64,000 nucleotides of DNA from Acanthosepion pharaonis (GCA_903632075.3 CAHIKZ030000580.1:1166001-1230000), one strand, 5' to 3'; numbered from the stretch's first letter, positions 1-11,894 are shown. The notes: generated by a model not told the origin, from the sequence alone. Program-made: numbers and translations.

Positions 1-600
1 GGTCCACTTAAATTCATCGATAAAAGGTCAATATAATCTCCGTTAAATCAACTGAAGGGCTAACGACATAAATCAAAGAAGCCAAACATTTGATTAACAT
101 GTTCAAGTTCAGACTCGAAAAATATTCAGTCAATTTAAGTGATGAATGAATGAATGAAAAGAAATGTGAATCCAGATATTGACTGGACTCAAAGGGTAAT
201 TTAAAAAAACCTTTCTGCTTCAAATATGGATTTTTTAAAATAATTTCATCCCAAGCAAGATGATAATGCCACTAAATGTAGTGGGCTGCTGGGAGTGAAT
301 AAGAATGAGAAAACTTTACAAGGAACCGGAAACGCAAACAGGAAACAATGGTCAAACCTCTACTCCTATTCATAAAACGGAAATGGTGCATGAACCGAGC
401 GATAGTCATTTTATATAGGTAATAGCTATTCTTCTGTGGATTTTGGATTGCATTTTTGAAAATAACTCGAATTTATAAATACCGTGACACACAAACAAAC
501 ACACACCTACACCTTGAAAGCCCTTGAAATCATCATAAACGAAATTATACTTGAACATAACGTACATATAAAATAGTTCTTGTCTACACGAATATAGAAA
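1..600. other. Unassigned AT-rich DNA
   Basis: No reading frame with recognisable protein similarity, no RNA gene and no clear repeat boundary was seen. The stretch ends at a (CAT)n microsatellite. Confidence 0.5.
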
Positions 601-602
601 CA

Positions 603-644
603 CCATCATCATCATCATCATCATCATCATCAGCATCATCATCC
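603..644. repeat. (CAT)n microsatellite
   Basis: About 13 CAT trinucleotides with one CAG interruption are read directly. The apparent Met-rich frame on the minus strand is only this repeat. Confidence 0.95.
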
Positions 645-3293
645 TAAATTAAACAATACGTTCCTTCGCATCCCGACTTTCCATCAATGTTAACTCTCCT
701 TCCCCAAACATTTTTGTGCAATTCCCGATCAGAACATCCACGGATTATAAGAATGCCTAACTTCCAAGGATTTTTCTCTCCTCTTCATATATTTTCCACT
801 TCCATTTCTTTTTCCGCTTTTCTTTTTCTTTTGATTTAACTCATTCTTCTAATTTTTATCACAGTTCATTGCTTCTTTTTTTAATCTTCTTCATCTTCAG
901 CTTATTTTCTTTCTTTCTCCGACCCGTTCGTTCTTCCTTCCTTTTCTAATCCTTTTAAGTGAACGGCAATCATTCGGAACAACGGCGGTTGTTAATAAAC
1001 CATTTCAATCGATAATCACTTTCGTGTTTCAATTTCATTCCAGTATTTTTTAAAATGAAACCTGAAATGGTTCGCCCACAAAGAAGAAATGAAAGAAGCA
1101 GAAATCAAGAATGGAAGAAGTTTAGAGTGGAATGAAGATGAAAGTGAATTTAAAGAATGAAGGACGAAGAAATGTAAAAGAAAAAAGAAAGAAAAAGTAA
1201 AGAAAAGTAAAGAAAAAAAATGTTAAAAAAAAGGATTAAATAAGAAGAATTTTGAATTTAGGAAGAAATATGGATAAATAATGATGCTTGGAAACACATA
1301 TGCCTACGTTTTGGATGGAATATAATAAGACAAGGCAGAAGAAAATGGAAGCAGAATTGTTGAAGTAGAAAGAGTCAAGGAAAGAATTATATCAAAGGCA
1401 GAATGAAATACAAGTGAGAAAAAGGGCGGAATGAGATGAAAGAAAGAAAGAAAGAAAGAAACTGGAAATGTATTCGGATAATTGCAAAAAAGTTTCTTAT
1501 TTTCAATCATCTCGATACACAAAGGAAGATGGCACGAAGCAAAAGAATAAAAACAAAGTCAAAAAATATCCCTGAAGATGGGGGGGGGGTGAAAGTGTTG
1601 AAAAATACAAAAATCAATGATAGAATATATTGATGAGAAAAAATGAAAAGTAAAAAAGAAAGAGTAAATTTGCTAAACTAGGCAAAAGAAAGAGTCAAAG
1701 AGGAAATGGATGAAAAAGAAAATAAAAACAATTTTAACTCCTTGAATATTCGTTTTGTTCTTTGTTTTTCTGTCCTACATGCATTTTTCAATTTTTACTC
1801 GTAATGGCTTCCTAATTGGCTTCATCTCGAGTAAATTTGAAAAAAGAAATTGTAAATTGTTTACAAAGAAGAAGCGAAGAGCCTTTTACTTCAAGCCTTG
1901 CTTCTTCTGTTTATTCATAAACGATTTCTAACTTCTTTATTTTTCTTTATTTTCTTTCTAAATACGCGTCTAAGATATTGGGTCATAGTTTCTAAATGCA
2001 TATTTTTGTTTCTTTATGGACTGCTTCATAGTTATGTGCAAACTAAAGCTAAGCATAAAGTGCACATTGTTCAGAACTGATAGTAATGCTTAGATGGCAA
2101 GTAGTCAAAAATAAATCTAAGTTTCAAATCGAAAACCTTTTGTGTGGAAATGACAATTCATACCAAGAGAAATATATATTTCTATATATATTAAATAATG
2201 CAAATAAATTTCAAAAGTAGGATTTAAAAATGTTTTATGCTTATAATTACAGATATTATAACAATACCAGCGTGATATTTATAAAATTTCACGAATAAAT
2301 GGGAAAGTTACAAGTAAAGGAAAAAATCTGATCATATCCGTATAAAATAGATTTCTGATCCTGATGCTTTACAATTGTATATTAAATCAGACACCACCGA
2401 TGCATATATAAATTTATGTTGATAGAGACATATAAATCACTAGTATTGAATCATCTCCAAGATTAAAAAAAAACTCATTAAAATATAGTTCGCCAGTACA
2501 TATCACTTAATAATTGCAACACACAGCGAAGATTTCTTCGTTTACTGTAAAATGTTTAAAATATCAAACCAAATCATTAAACTCGGACTTTGGAAATGCT
2601 TTTTTCGATAATAACAATACTTTTTATGAATTCTTGTGTCATTTGAGAAACTGCATCGCTAATATCATTAAAACAACTTTAAATTCGCACATTAATTACA
2701 CGAAGATAATCCAGAGGATTTACTTATCACTTATTGAAACTTTGTGAAATTCGTACATATATTAATAACATCACAACCAATAATTGATTTCAAGCAAATT
2801 AGTAGATAATACAAGAATAAGCAAATTAGTAGATAATACAAGAATAAGCAAATTAGTAGATAATACAAGAATGAGATATAGACGCACTACAAAATAAGAC
2901 GCAAAACACTCGAGTCTGCGAATGACAGAATCTTCAAACATAAAATGAAATATCGTTCACTCCATAAAATAGCACATGAAAATGTATGTAAAATACTTAA
3001 GTCTTATAATATATATGAAATATTTATTACATATGATGCGGTGTCATGGTCTTTTCCAAATCTGTAAACCATTTTACACGTAGTATCACATGTACAATAT
3101 GTAAATTTGAAATGTACAGATTCCAGAAATGCTAGGTTTTGTCGCGATAACTGGTAACATTTAGTTCCTGGTAAAGTCTGAGACAGTCAAAAATAGAGCA
3201 AAAAGCATGTCCTTTGGCCAGTTTATCCACAATCTTGATCTTGATGAGCAACTTATTCGAAAACTGGAAAATACAATAAGAATTAAACAAACA

Positions 3294-3296
<3 letters not shown>
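645..3296. other. Unassigned DNA with pyrimidine-rich then purine-rich blocks
   Basis: Positions 760-960 are strongly C/T-rich on the plus strand and 1080-1740 strongly A/G-rich, with GAAA-type runs near 1440-1460. A 27-bp unit is repeated three times at about 2792-2872. The remainder is AT-rich and I recognise no gene in it. Confidence 0.6.
2792..2872. repeat. 27-bp minisatellite, 3 copies
   Basis: The unit beginning GCAAATTAGTAGATAATAC starts at 2794, 2821 and 2848, a spacing of exactly 27 bp, with almost no divergence. No function is apparent. Confidence 0.9.
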
Positions 3297-3385
<89 letters not shown>

Positions 3386-3402
3386 TGTGTGTGTGTCTGT
3401 GT
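3297..3402. repeat. (TA)n(TG)n compound microsatellite
   Basis: About 27 TA units pass directly into about 24 TG units with two TC interruptions. Frames across it are pure Ile-Tyr and Thr-His runs. Confidence 0.97.
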
Positions 3403-3559
3403 ATGAATGAATTAAAAGACAAGAGGAAATAGAGAAAGCCGCTAAAAATATAGTACAGCAACAAAATAACATCATTATCCACAATAATAAATTAAACAAA
3501 TATAGATACATAATACTACCTACTAATTCTATAACAGCCACTACATTGGTTAATAGTGC

Positions 3560-3855
3560 GGGGGAGTCATGTATAAAATAAATTGCCTAGAATGTTCTTC
3601 ACATTGGGGAAACAAGCAGAATTAAAAAAAAAGACGTATCTTTGAACACAAATAGCCTTTATAAATAATAATTTTAGAAATGCACTAGTCATACACAGAA
3701 ATAAATTCGACCACAATTTTGATCAAAATTACCACAACCATCGAAAGAGAAAGTAATTTGGTCAGAAGGAAAATCCTCGAGAGTGCCGCCATCGAATATT
3801 TTCAAAATATCAATGTAAGCCCCCGTTTTTTTCCCAGTCATACCTTTCCTGAAGG
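3560..3855 (+). pseudogene. Penelope-like element GIY-YIG endonuclease remnant
   Basis: In intact Penelope-like retroelements the C-terminal GIY-YIG domain nicks target DNA for the reverse transcriptase. Here the plus strand reads VMYKINCLEC at 3566, then after an in-frame stop RRIFEHK, which corresponds to the conserved R..EH helix. A shifted frame reads FRNALVIHRNKFDHNFDQN, and another reads ESAAIEYF. This is the order seen in endonucleases with a Cys-containing YxINC start. The Gly-Glu-Thr stretch after the first strand has decayed to WGNKQN, and at least two stops and two frameshifts are present, so it is dead. The reverse transcriptase half is missing; the left neighbour is a (TA)n(TG)n array. 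Family assignment rests on pattern recognition only. Confidence 0.6.
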
Positions 3856-3899
3856 TATTACTACATTCCCAAGTCAACATATACAACAAGTGTGTTGAA

Positions 3900-4255
3900 A
3901 ATTCAAAGGAAAACAGCTGAATTCATTCTTTCAACTTTTGGAATACAAACGTCCACCACATATTTCAATCCAAGTAACTTTTTCTTCTTTTTTCTTTTTG
4001 TTTTTCTTTCTTTTTTCTTCTTCGAGCATACAAAACGACGTATTCTGAGGTCTAAATGCCTAGACATGCCAGTTAACCTGTTATTGAGCGTCTTTAAATT
4101 TAAATATTTCATTTCAAGTATGCTATATGACGTAATCTAAGATCTGACTCTTAAATATTTTCTAGAAACTTGCTGAAGATTTATGAGTGTTCTTAAATTT
4201 GTAAATTTTGAGTAACTTTAAAATATATACTTTTTTGCAAAATAAAACCATCACA
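3900..4255. other. Unassigned AT-rich spacer with a T/C run
   Basis: Nothing was recognised apart from a T/C-rich run near 3980-4025. Confidence 0.5.
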
Positions 4256-4297
4256 TTCGCCTTCATAAAGTCTATCGAATGACGAAACGCGTCGGCT
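4256..4297 (+). other. Degenerate hammerhead-ribozyme-like motif
   Basis: A 3-bp stem GTC...GAC with an 8-nt loop is followed by GAAACGCGTC, the layout of stem II, the GAAA box, a tiny stem III and the GUC cleavage triplet of a hammerhead. GCC before and GGC after could form stem I. The first core box (expected CUGANGA) is degraded to TTCATAA, so catalysis is unlikely. Penelope-like elements are known to carry hammerheads with very short stem III, and one such relic lies 400 bp upstream. Chance cannot be excluded. Confidence 0.3.
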
Positions 4298-4376
4298 AAA
4301 CTATGTATAATTTTCCTCTTGTGTTTTCATTCATTTTGTCTTTTCTACTGACATACTCCATCTGTGATGATTTACA

Positions 4377-4377
4377 A

Positions 4378-4468
<91 letters not shown>
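4377..4468. repeat. (CA)n(TA)n compound microsatellite
   Basis: About 12 CA units run into about 33 TA units. Confidence 0.97.
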
Positions 4469-4474
<6 letters not shown>

Positions 4475-4648
4475 GGACAGCGATTTGACTCATGTCAGTG
4501 TTTGCATTTTGAAGTGCAAAAAGTTCAATAATGAAGAAATAGATGCTACGTATATCGATTAGTATGTTCAAAGCATAATATGAAAAAAAAGTTTTGAATT
4601 ACACGGCAGTTATTTATTTTTAACATAATATCTTTCTTTGTTAATGCA

Positions 4649-5988
4649 TTTAATTCAACAGTGTATAATAACAAAATAAAACAAACATTATGCCACTAAA
4701 ATTTCAATTAAAATCTTAATTCAGCTTTTGAAATTCAGATCTTTCAATTAAAATGTTACCTTTATGATCAGGATATTATCAGAGTGAACAACATACATGC
4801 AGAAAAGACGATAACTTTGCTTCATAGATTACAAAAAAAGCAGGCATAAAAACGTTTTAAAGTATGAATGAAAAAAACTTGATTTATATGGAATAATATT
4901 CAATTCATCCGTAACGTCTACTGACCATAATTGGTCAGGATACGGATAGAGAAAGAGTTCAGAAAATATACAAAATAAAAGAATATGACAAGTACGCGTT
5001 TCTCACCGGATTTGCTTAACGTTTATAGTCAGACAATCTTAAAGGTCTAATATACCAAACAGAGGACATCATATTAACAGGATAAGATATGCGGTTGACG
5101 CTGTTGATTGCAGACTCAGAAAGGAGGCGAAAAGAATTCTATACAAGGAAGTAATGGAAAACAAGAAGGGACTGACTATTAACTGCAAGAAGAAAGACTA
5201 CATGGTCATCAACAAAAAGAGACAAATATGAGCTATATATTGGGAACATCAAGTTCTCGCAGGTACAAAAAATGTTTCTATCGTAGTGTAGTAAGATGAC
5301 GGAAAACGTCATTTAGAAATCTGAAGAAGAAGAAGAAGAAATGGTGAAGTGACAGATATGTTCTACTGACGAAAAATGACAATAACATGGACACAATGAT
5401 GAAATCTCTAGGGAAATAAGAATAGGAAAATATATACTTGCAATCAGAAAGAGAGGTGAAATTATGTGTATACATAAGAAGGCTTAGAGAATTTAACATT
5501 CACGTGTTAATGAAGGCGAAAGGAGCAGAGTAATTAATAGTATCTTACTTTATAAGTTTATGGGAATTAATGTTAGAACAGAGACAAAGATGGTTGGTAA
5601 AGTGTAAAAAGAGAGCGAGAAAAGATAGGAAATTGTACGGAACTATGAAATTCATTGTCCTGAAAGGGCTCAGAAAATAGATATAAGATGTGATGATTTT
5701 CAAATAAAGTATGATTCATTGTATACAGAGTTAAAATTTATGATCTCTTATTGGGTTCAAAGACTCCATGTAGACTTTTCACAAAGATTAGAATAACGCA
5801 GATAGAGGGAGTTTTAAGAGAGTAAAAGGAATTTGTTGTTTTCGATCAGAGTAAACCACAAATCATGTATAAATGTAAACTATGTAGTGCTACCTTAAAT
5901 AAACGTTTATAATTCAGTCCACTGAACAAATAGAAAATCAGTAATTAGTACAGTTATTGCCCTTGCTATCCCGTCTATATCTGAGGTT
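4649..5988. repeat. 1.34-kb direct duplication, copy A
   Basis: The sequence from TTTAATTCAACAGTG to the CTGAGGTTT boundary matches 8589-9938 in the same orientation, 3.94 kb away. Reading the two side by side I count only about 3 substitutions, near 4697, 5033 and 5548, but about 11 small indels, most of them in A or T runs. The flanks diverge abruptly at both ends. The block contains a dead LINE reverse-transcriptase segment. Confidence 0.93.
4985..5330 (+). pseudogene. Non-LTR retrotransposon RT fragment, copy A
   Basis: Codons here encode a decayed piece of a LINE reverse transcriptase: a [VL]FSPDL.N.YS block (frame-broken in this copy by the loss of one T near 5000), then INRIRYAVDAVD, where the catalytic YADD box has become YAVD. 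This is followed by KGLTINCKKKDYMVINK, then IGNIKFSQVQKC and FYL, the usual order of RT domains 4 to 7. The second catalytic Asp is still present but the first is Val. Several stops and frameshifts follow. The C-terminal part is unreadable. The clade is probably RTE- or Jockey-like; this is uncertain. Confidence 0.7.
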
Positions 5989-5989
5989 T

Positions 5990-7075
5990 TATAGCGAAAA
6001 GAAAGAAGTAACTGTGCCATCAAAGGTAAAGGAAAATGCTTGGCTTTGTTTAAGTGTCTTAAATAGAAATGTCTGAAAGAATCGATAAGATCAAACCAGC
6101 ATTTCTGGACGCGTTCATTCACTCTAGTGATCAAGTCTAACTTGATTTGACTGAAAATCTATCACAATTTTATCTCTGCCGAGAATAACTTGCAAACCAT
6201 TGGATTAAAAGAAAAACAAAAATGTTCTAAGCATCTATTTAATTCTCCATCATTCAATAAATTTACCTCTATAAATATAAATATATAGATCGTATAGAAG
6301 ATTGTATAAATAAAACGTCACATCATTGAGTAAAGGTTTCTTTTACCACTCACTAACAAAGTATTTAACAAATTCACGGAAAATCTGGTGTAAAAAATGC
6401 ACACACATATAAGGATATTTGTTTTAATACATTATTTGTTTTTCGTAAATGGCGTCGACACAAAGAATATTTTTAGTCAAGATCAAAATGGTATTTCATA
6501 GATGAACACAAAGGAAGTATAAGCCTTAATATTTATATTAATCCTATGTAATCGTAACAACCTGCAATGTTCACATAGCAGAATTGTTAATACCAACACC
6601 AGTTGTATTTACCAGTGATAGTGTGCGATAATTTAGTACGTAACAAACAGTAAAAAACAATTGTCAAGTATAAAAAATGTTTTAGTCAATTTGTCTTTAT
6701 AACAAACATTAGAGAATATCCTTTTTACTAAATAAAACTAATATCTACTATATTAGTAGCAATAGAGTGATTTTGTAAAAATAAAAAAAAAACATGTTCG
6801 GAAATAATCTGCAGTTAGTTCTACAAAAGAAAACGATGGTGAATTTATCGTAGTTTGGATAGTTATGCAGTTAAGAACCAGCTGTAATACGCAAAACCTG
6901 GGATTTTAATAATAACGAAAATAAGTCGAATATTGTCTGTAGCATAGAAAAAATATTTTGAGTAGTTGTGCGTTTTATACAAAAGTATATATTTCTTGAA
7001 TTTCAAACATAGTGCTAGGTATTCGATGCACTGTCATTAATTTCAACAGTATTTTTATTTTCATTGTTCAAAGTC
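5990..7075. other. Unassigned AT-rich DNA
   Basis: No recognisable gene, tRNA-like sequence or tandem array was found. Confidence 0.5.
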
Positions 7076-7077
7076 TA

Positions 7078-7596
7078 CCATCCGTCCGTGCTTAGAATAT
7101 TGTTGGCATATATGGTCCGGTGTGCCCCTGCTATTTAACTTGGGCTCCTTGATAAAATCCAAAGAAGAATCTGCAATATTATCGGTCCTGATCTGGCGGC
7201 TCAGTTTCAGTCAATTTCACACCGTCATAAGGTTGCCTCTCTGTATCTTTCTATAATTACTTTCATGGAAATTGTTCGGATGAGCTCTTCGTTATGGTAC
7301 CTAAAATTTTTAAATTTAAGCATAGTATTAGACTGGCGTCAAGATCTCATCAATTTACAGTTGAGCTGGCCAATAGATGTAGCCGTAAGTTCTAACAGTT
7401 TATTTTATCGTACTCCCTTTCGGCTCCATACTTGCCAGCCAACTTTAATCTGCAAAAATTTAAATGCAATGTCAATCGCTATCGACAGTCTTCCTAATTA
7501 CTCTTTTTTCTTCCCGCTCGTTAATAATATTTCTGTTTCTAATTCTTTCACATCTAGTAACCCCTTCTTTACTGCCTTGTTTGAGGTGAAATCGTT

Positions 7597-7605
<9 letters not shown>
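7078..7605 (+). pseudogene. LINE (CR1/Jockey-like) ORF2 C-terminal fragment
   Basis: The plus strand reads RPCLEYCWHIWSGVP, LLDKIQRRICNIIGPDL, then QFQSISHRHKVASLYL, RSHQFTVELANRC and NFNLQKFKCNVNRY in order, with three or four frame changes. These are the thumb and C-terminal motifs of a LINE ORF2: EYC..IW.G, LD..QRR, SL.HRR..ASL and the final NL..FK..VNRY. The reverse transcriptase core and endonuclease are absent, so it is a 5'-truncated copy. It runs directly into (TA)n and (GATA)n at 7601. A second, shorter copy of the same 3' end lies at 10833-11070. Confidence 0.8.

Positions 7606-7671
<66 letters not shown>
7601..7671. repeat. (TA)n(GATA)n compound microsatellite
   Basis: About 21 TA units are followed by seven GATA units, directly abutting the LINE 3' end, as a 3'-tail-derived microsatellite would. 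Confidence 0.95.
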
Positions 7672-7672
<1 letters not shown>

Positions 7673-7679
7673 TTGCTGT

Positions 7680-8588
7680 ATCAAATATCTTTATTTGATA
7701 ATAATTATTTTAGCTGAAGAAAACGATGATACGAAAACATCTTTTGTTAATCGCATACAAAATAGGTGATTTTCTTTTTTCATCTGCTCTTGTTTCTTTT
7801 ACAATATTTTCAGAGGCAAAAAAAAGTATTTAACAGCTTGCATTCAAGTTTTCTAACGCGCCTATCATGGCTCGTTTCGGAAAATGTGAATCAATTTGTG
7901 AATGGAACTTTACATCGATTTTCTCGCCATTTAAATATTCGGGATTTTGGAAATTGTCAGGAATCAAAAATAATTTATTCAAAGAAAAGATAGTAATTTC
8001 ATTAAGAAATCTTCCTCCTAAAATGCAAACTTAAAATTTCAATTTTTAGCAATCGCAGCTAAAATTTCGCGCGCTGCATAGTTGGCTGCAGCCTCGTGTA
8101 AATTACAGGTATAAAATATTGGTTGGTACATGGAAATCACCAACCCATGTCAAGATCGAATTGACCATGCAAAAAAGCATGAATCAGAATTAACTAATAG
8201 CAAATGTCGTCGGAAGAGAACCGTCTACTTACGGTGCCAACATGTCTATCGAGAATGGCAATAGTCTATACAGGTTACTGGGATTAAAGTACTGTTCATT
8301 TCATCAAATAATTTCAATCGTAGGTTTACCAAACATCATCTGGCTTGGACATCAGAAATGTTGGCCCATATCTTGCAAATTGAAAGCAAATTCAACTTGT
8401 TTGCAATTGGCAAGAGCTATATCCACATTTGATTTGTCTATTTAACGGCATATCAACTTCTTATACCGAAATTTAATTTTCTTGGGAGCTTGGAAGTAAT
8501 AAAAATGTTATTCTATTTTCACAATTGAATTAAATACGTAGTAGATAATACCCAGCTTTTGTACATATACATGTTTGTGTGGACAAGA
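7680..8588. other. Unassigned DNA between LINE fragment and duplication copy B
   Basis: No similarity was recognised. A short frame at 8242-8445 is not convincing. CpG dinucleotides cluster weakly near 8060-8100. Confidence 0.5.
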
Positions 8589-9938
8589 TTTAATTCAACA
8601 GTGTATAATAACAAAATAAAACAAACATTATGCCACTAAAATTTCAAATAAAATCTTAATTCAGCTTTTGAAATTCAGATCTTTCAATTAAAATGTTACC
8701 TTTATGATCAGGATATTATCAGAGTGAACAACATACATGCAGAAAAGACGATAACTTTGCTTCATAGATTACAAAAAAGCAGGCATAAAAAACGTTTTAA
8801 AGTATGAAAAAAAAAACTTGATTTATATGGGAATAATATTCAATTCATCCGTAACGTCTACTGACCATAATTGGTCAGGATACGGATAGAGAAAGAGTTC
8901 AGAAAATATACAAAAATAAAAGAATATGACAAGTACGCGTTTTCTCACCGGATTTGCTTAACGTTTATAGTCAGGCAATCTTAAAAGGTCTAATATACCA
9001 AACAGAGGACATCATATTAACAGGATAAGATATGCGGTTGACGCTGTTGATTGCAGACTCAGAAAGGAGGCGAAAAGAATTCTATACAAGGAAGTAATGG
9101 AAAACAAGAAGGGACTGACTATTAACTGCAAGAAGAAAGACTACATGGTCATCAACAAAAGAGACAAATATGAGCTATATATTGGGAACATCAAGTTCTC
9201 GCAGGTACAAAAATGTTTCTATCTGTGTAGTGTAGTAAGATGACGGAAAACGTCATTTAGAAATCTGAAGAAGAAGAAGAAGAAATGGTGAAGTGACAGA
9301 TATGTTCTACTGACGAAAAATGACAATAACATGGACACAATGATGAAATCTCTAGGGAAATAAGAATAGGAAAATATATACTTGCAATCAGAAAGAGAGG
9401 TGAAATTATGTGTATACATAAGAAGGCTTAGAGAATTTAACATTCACGTGTTAATGAAGGCGAAAGGAGCAGAGTAATTAATAGTATCTTAATTTATAAG
9501 TTTATGGGAATTAATGTTAGAACAGAGACAAAGATGGTTGGTAAAGTGTAAAAAGAGAGCGAGAAAAGATAGGAAATTGTACGGAACTATGAAATTCATT
9601 GTCCTGAAAGGGCTCAGAAAATAAGAGATATAAGATGTGATGATTTTCAAATAAAGTATGATTCATTGTATACAGAGTTAAAATTTATGATCTCTTATTG
9701 GGTTCAAAGACTCCATGTAGACTTTTCACAAAGATTAGAATAACGCAGATAGAGGGAGTTTTAAGAGAGTAAAAGGAATTTGTTGTTTTCGATCAGAGTA
9801 AACCACAAATCATGTATAAATGTAAACTATGTAGTGCTACTTAAGGTATAAACGTTTATAATTCAGTCCACTGAACAAATAGAAAATCAGTAATTAGTAC
9901 AGTTATTGCCCTTGCTATCCCGTCTATATCTGAGGTTT
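8589..9938. repeat. 1.34-kb direct duplication, copy B
   Basis: Direct repeat of 4649-5988; see copy A for the comparison. The left flank switches from unrelated sequence at GGACAAGA|TTTAATTCAACAG, and the right flank diverges after CTGAGGTTT. Confidence 0.93.
8925..9285 (+). pseudogene. Non-LTR retrotransposon RT fragment, copy B
   Basis: This is the better preserved of the two copies. VFSPDLLNVYSQAIL is in frame at about 8938, unlike copy A, and INRIRYAVDAVD, KGLTINCKKKDYMVINK, KYELYIGNIKFSQVQKC and FYL follow in another frame. The YADD box is YAVD, so the enzyme would be inactive even if the frame were restored. Downstream similarity fades within about 100 bp. Confidence 0.72.
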
Positions 9939-9939
9939 G

Positions 9940-10229
9940 ATAAGCGCAGTGATGTGTGTGTCATGTTGTAGTTTTGTTGTAATTACAACTTAGAATTCAG
10001 TTTGATTTCTTTTAAGAAATTGGAGGATATTATAAGGATTAATGTCATGAAAGAGTTATTTCATGTTGATTGTTTGGTAGTATTTTAAATAGATTTGAGT
10101 GAAGTCGCTACAATTTGTTAGTATGCGTGTATTGTTGATAATTTTACTATAAATATGCATTGTTGGTAATTTTTATATGAAAATGTATTGCTTGTATTTT
10201 TACTATGAAAATGTATTTTCATACTTTCA
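9940..10229. other. Unassigned AT-rich DNA
   Basis: Short internal similarity of the type ATGAAAATGTATT recurs near 10170-10220. Nothing else was recognised. Confidence 0.5.
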
Positions 10230-10560
10230 TATTGTTTTGTTTGGGGGTTCACTATTTGCCTATAGCTGGGACCCTAACAGATGCTACCACGCCAGGTCAG
10301 GGTGGACCTGAACCAACCGCAATTAAGAAGTGGTTCCATGCTCCTCAAAATATCTAATCTCCCAATCAGTGGGCCCTGTTGCTGCCGGGTGTAGAGGAAT
10401 TTAAGATCAAAAGTCTTTTCGGGTGCGGCAAACGCCCTCTCTTGGATAAATTGCAAAGACATTGTTTGATATTATATATTATCTGCTGGGGTTAGCTTGC
10501 CAGTGGTTTTCTAACATGATATTTCACCCTGTCACATCACAGAGGTACTAAACGCTTTTG
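10230..10560. other. GC-richer island of unknown nature
   Basis: This stretch is visibly richer in G and C than its surroundings and holds a 62-codon minus-strand frame (10274-10462). I recognise no protein family in it. It may be part of an unidentified retroelement. Confidence 0.4.
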
Positions 10561-10832
10561 GCAGTGGCATTCAGATTAAAGACTCTCAACCTGAATACGA
10601 TTGAAAATTATCGCATCTCGTTAAAACTGAAGATTAATAATTAAATCTCAAGTTTATGGTAGTTTTTTTGTGAAAAAATAAGCAGAGCAGTGTTGAATTC
10701 ACTGTAGATATAAGATACAAATGAAAGATAGAAATAATAAAGAAAATATAAAAATATTTTTAATACAATGTACGATTTTGACGAAAAAAAAACGTTGTTT
10801 ATTCGTTAATTATGAACTAATTATGAAAGCTG

Positions 10833-11070
10833 TTGAGATTTACATGTGAAAGTATTTTGTCTATTCTCGCACTTCTCACTTGTGGAACACCCATCCAGCT
10901 ATCTTTAATCTTCATAAATTTAAATGCAATATCAATCGCTATTTACTGTCCCCCGATTGCTCTTTTCTTTTTCTACTCATTACTAATGCTTGAGTTCCTA
11001 ATTCCCTCCACACCCTGTAACCCATTGCATGATAGTGGCTCTACTCACTTGCTTGAGGGGTGACACCGTT
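10833..11070 (+). pseudogene. LINE (CR1/Jockey-like) 3'-end fragment
   Basis: IFNLHKFKCNINRYLL is read at about 10900. It matches the NL..FK.N.NRY end of the fragment at 7078-7605, and the downstream DNA ends in a related GCTTGAGGGGTGACACCGTTTA-like tail. Only the last 80 or so codons plus a short 3' UTR remain, with stops. Confidence 0.7.
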
Positions 11071-11270
11071 TAAAAAAAGAAAACAAAAAAGTTCGATGAA
11101 TTCCTCAAAGACAAAATGCATCACACGAAACTTTTTCTACATTATCATTAATTTTTTTGACATTACTATGATATATAAAAATTTATACATCATTTTCTCC
11201 CAAATATAAATATATACTGAAAACGTTACCAATATCGGTTAGTTAACACTAGTTTAAATATGTGAACATT

Positions 11271-11326
11271 ATCTATCTATCTATCTATCTATCTAAACCT
11301 CTTTCTCGGTCTCTTTTTCTATCTAC

Positions 11327-11380
<54 letters not shown>

Positions 11381-11382
11381 GT
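11271..11382. repeat. (CTAT)n and (CA)n(TA)n microsatellites
   Basis: About six CTAT units lie at 11271-11296; about 17 CA units and 6 TA units lie at 11330-11382. Confidence 0.95.
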
Positions 11383-11507
11383 ATCAGTTTGTTCTACCTA
11401 TGTATCTATTTCACTGTGTAAAATTATAATTTAAAATGCATTTGAAGTGAACGTTTTATTTTTAATATGTATAAATTAAAAAGGTATTTAACTACTCCAT
11501 CGATACA

Positions 11508-11508
11508 C

Positions 11509-11547
<39 letters not shown>
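11508..11547. repeat. (TA)n(TG)n microsatellite
   Basis: Short TA tract followed by about 15 TG units. Confidence 0.93.
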
Positions 11548-11548
<1 letters not shown>

Positions 11549-11594
11549 ATGTATACAAGACTTTCCCAACGCACATATATAATAAAAAACTTTC

Positions 11595-11728
11595 TAGAAA
11601 AATGTTGAATTAGACCAGGAAACAGTTGTATTAAAAAGTGCTCAATATACATATGAAAAGATAAAAATTTTACATGTTGAGTTTTAAGCATAAAAAATTA
11701 AAAGATCACCCTATTCTGCTACCAATTT
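11595..11728 (-). mobile_element. Foldback-family half copy
   Basis: GAATTAGACC.GGAAACAG, then AAGTGCTCAATA, TTTTAAG.ATA and a TTCTGCTACC end line up base for base in order with 32165-32300. The AGTGCTCAATA block is the reverse complement of the TATTGAGCACT block that follows the arms of the foldback elements at 18.4, 28.0 and 48.2 kb. Confidence 0.55.
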
Positions 11729-11825
11729 CGGTCAGTTGACGATTTCAGCATACTTGACGTCATTAAATAATTTTACTATTAAACCTCCTGACGAGTGGAT
11801 TCTATCTCCACGAAACTTAGGACAG

Positions 11826-11827
<2 letters not shown>

Positions 11828-11891
<64 letters not shown>
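11828..11891. repeat. (TA)n microsatellite
   Basis: About 32 TA units. The mariner relic on its right is cut off at its edge. Confidence 0.97.

Positions 11892-11894
<3 letters not shown>

Noticed and set aside
5278..5499. Identical 73-74-codon minus-strand frames here and at 9219-9443
   Set aside because: Their identity reflects the 1.34-kb duplication; they are antisense to the LINE segment and include a (CTT)4-type run giving poly-Phe.
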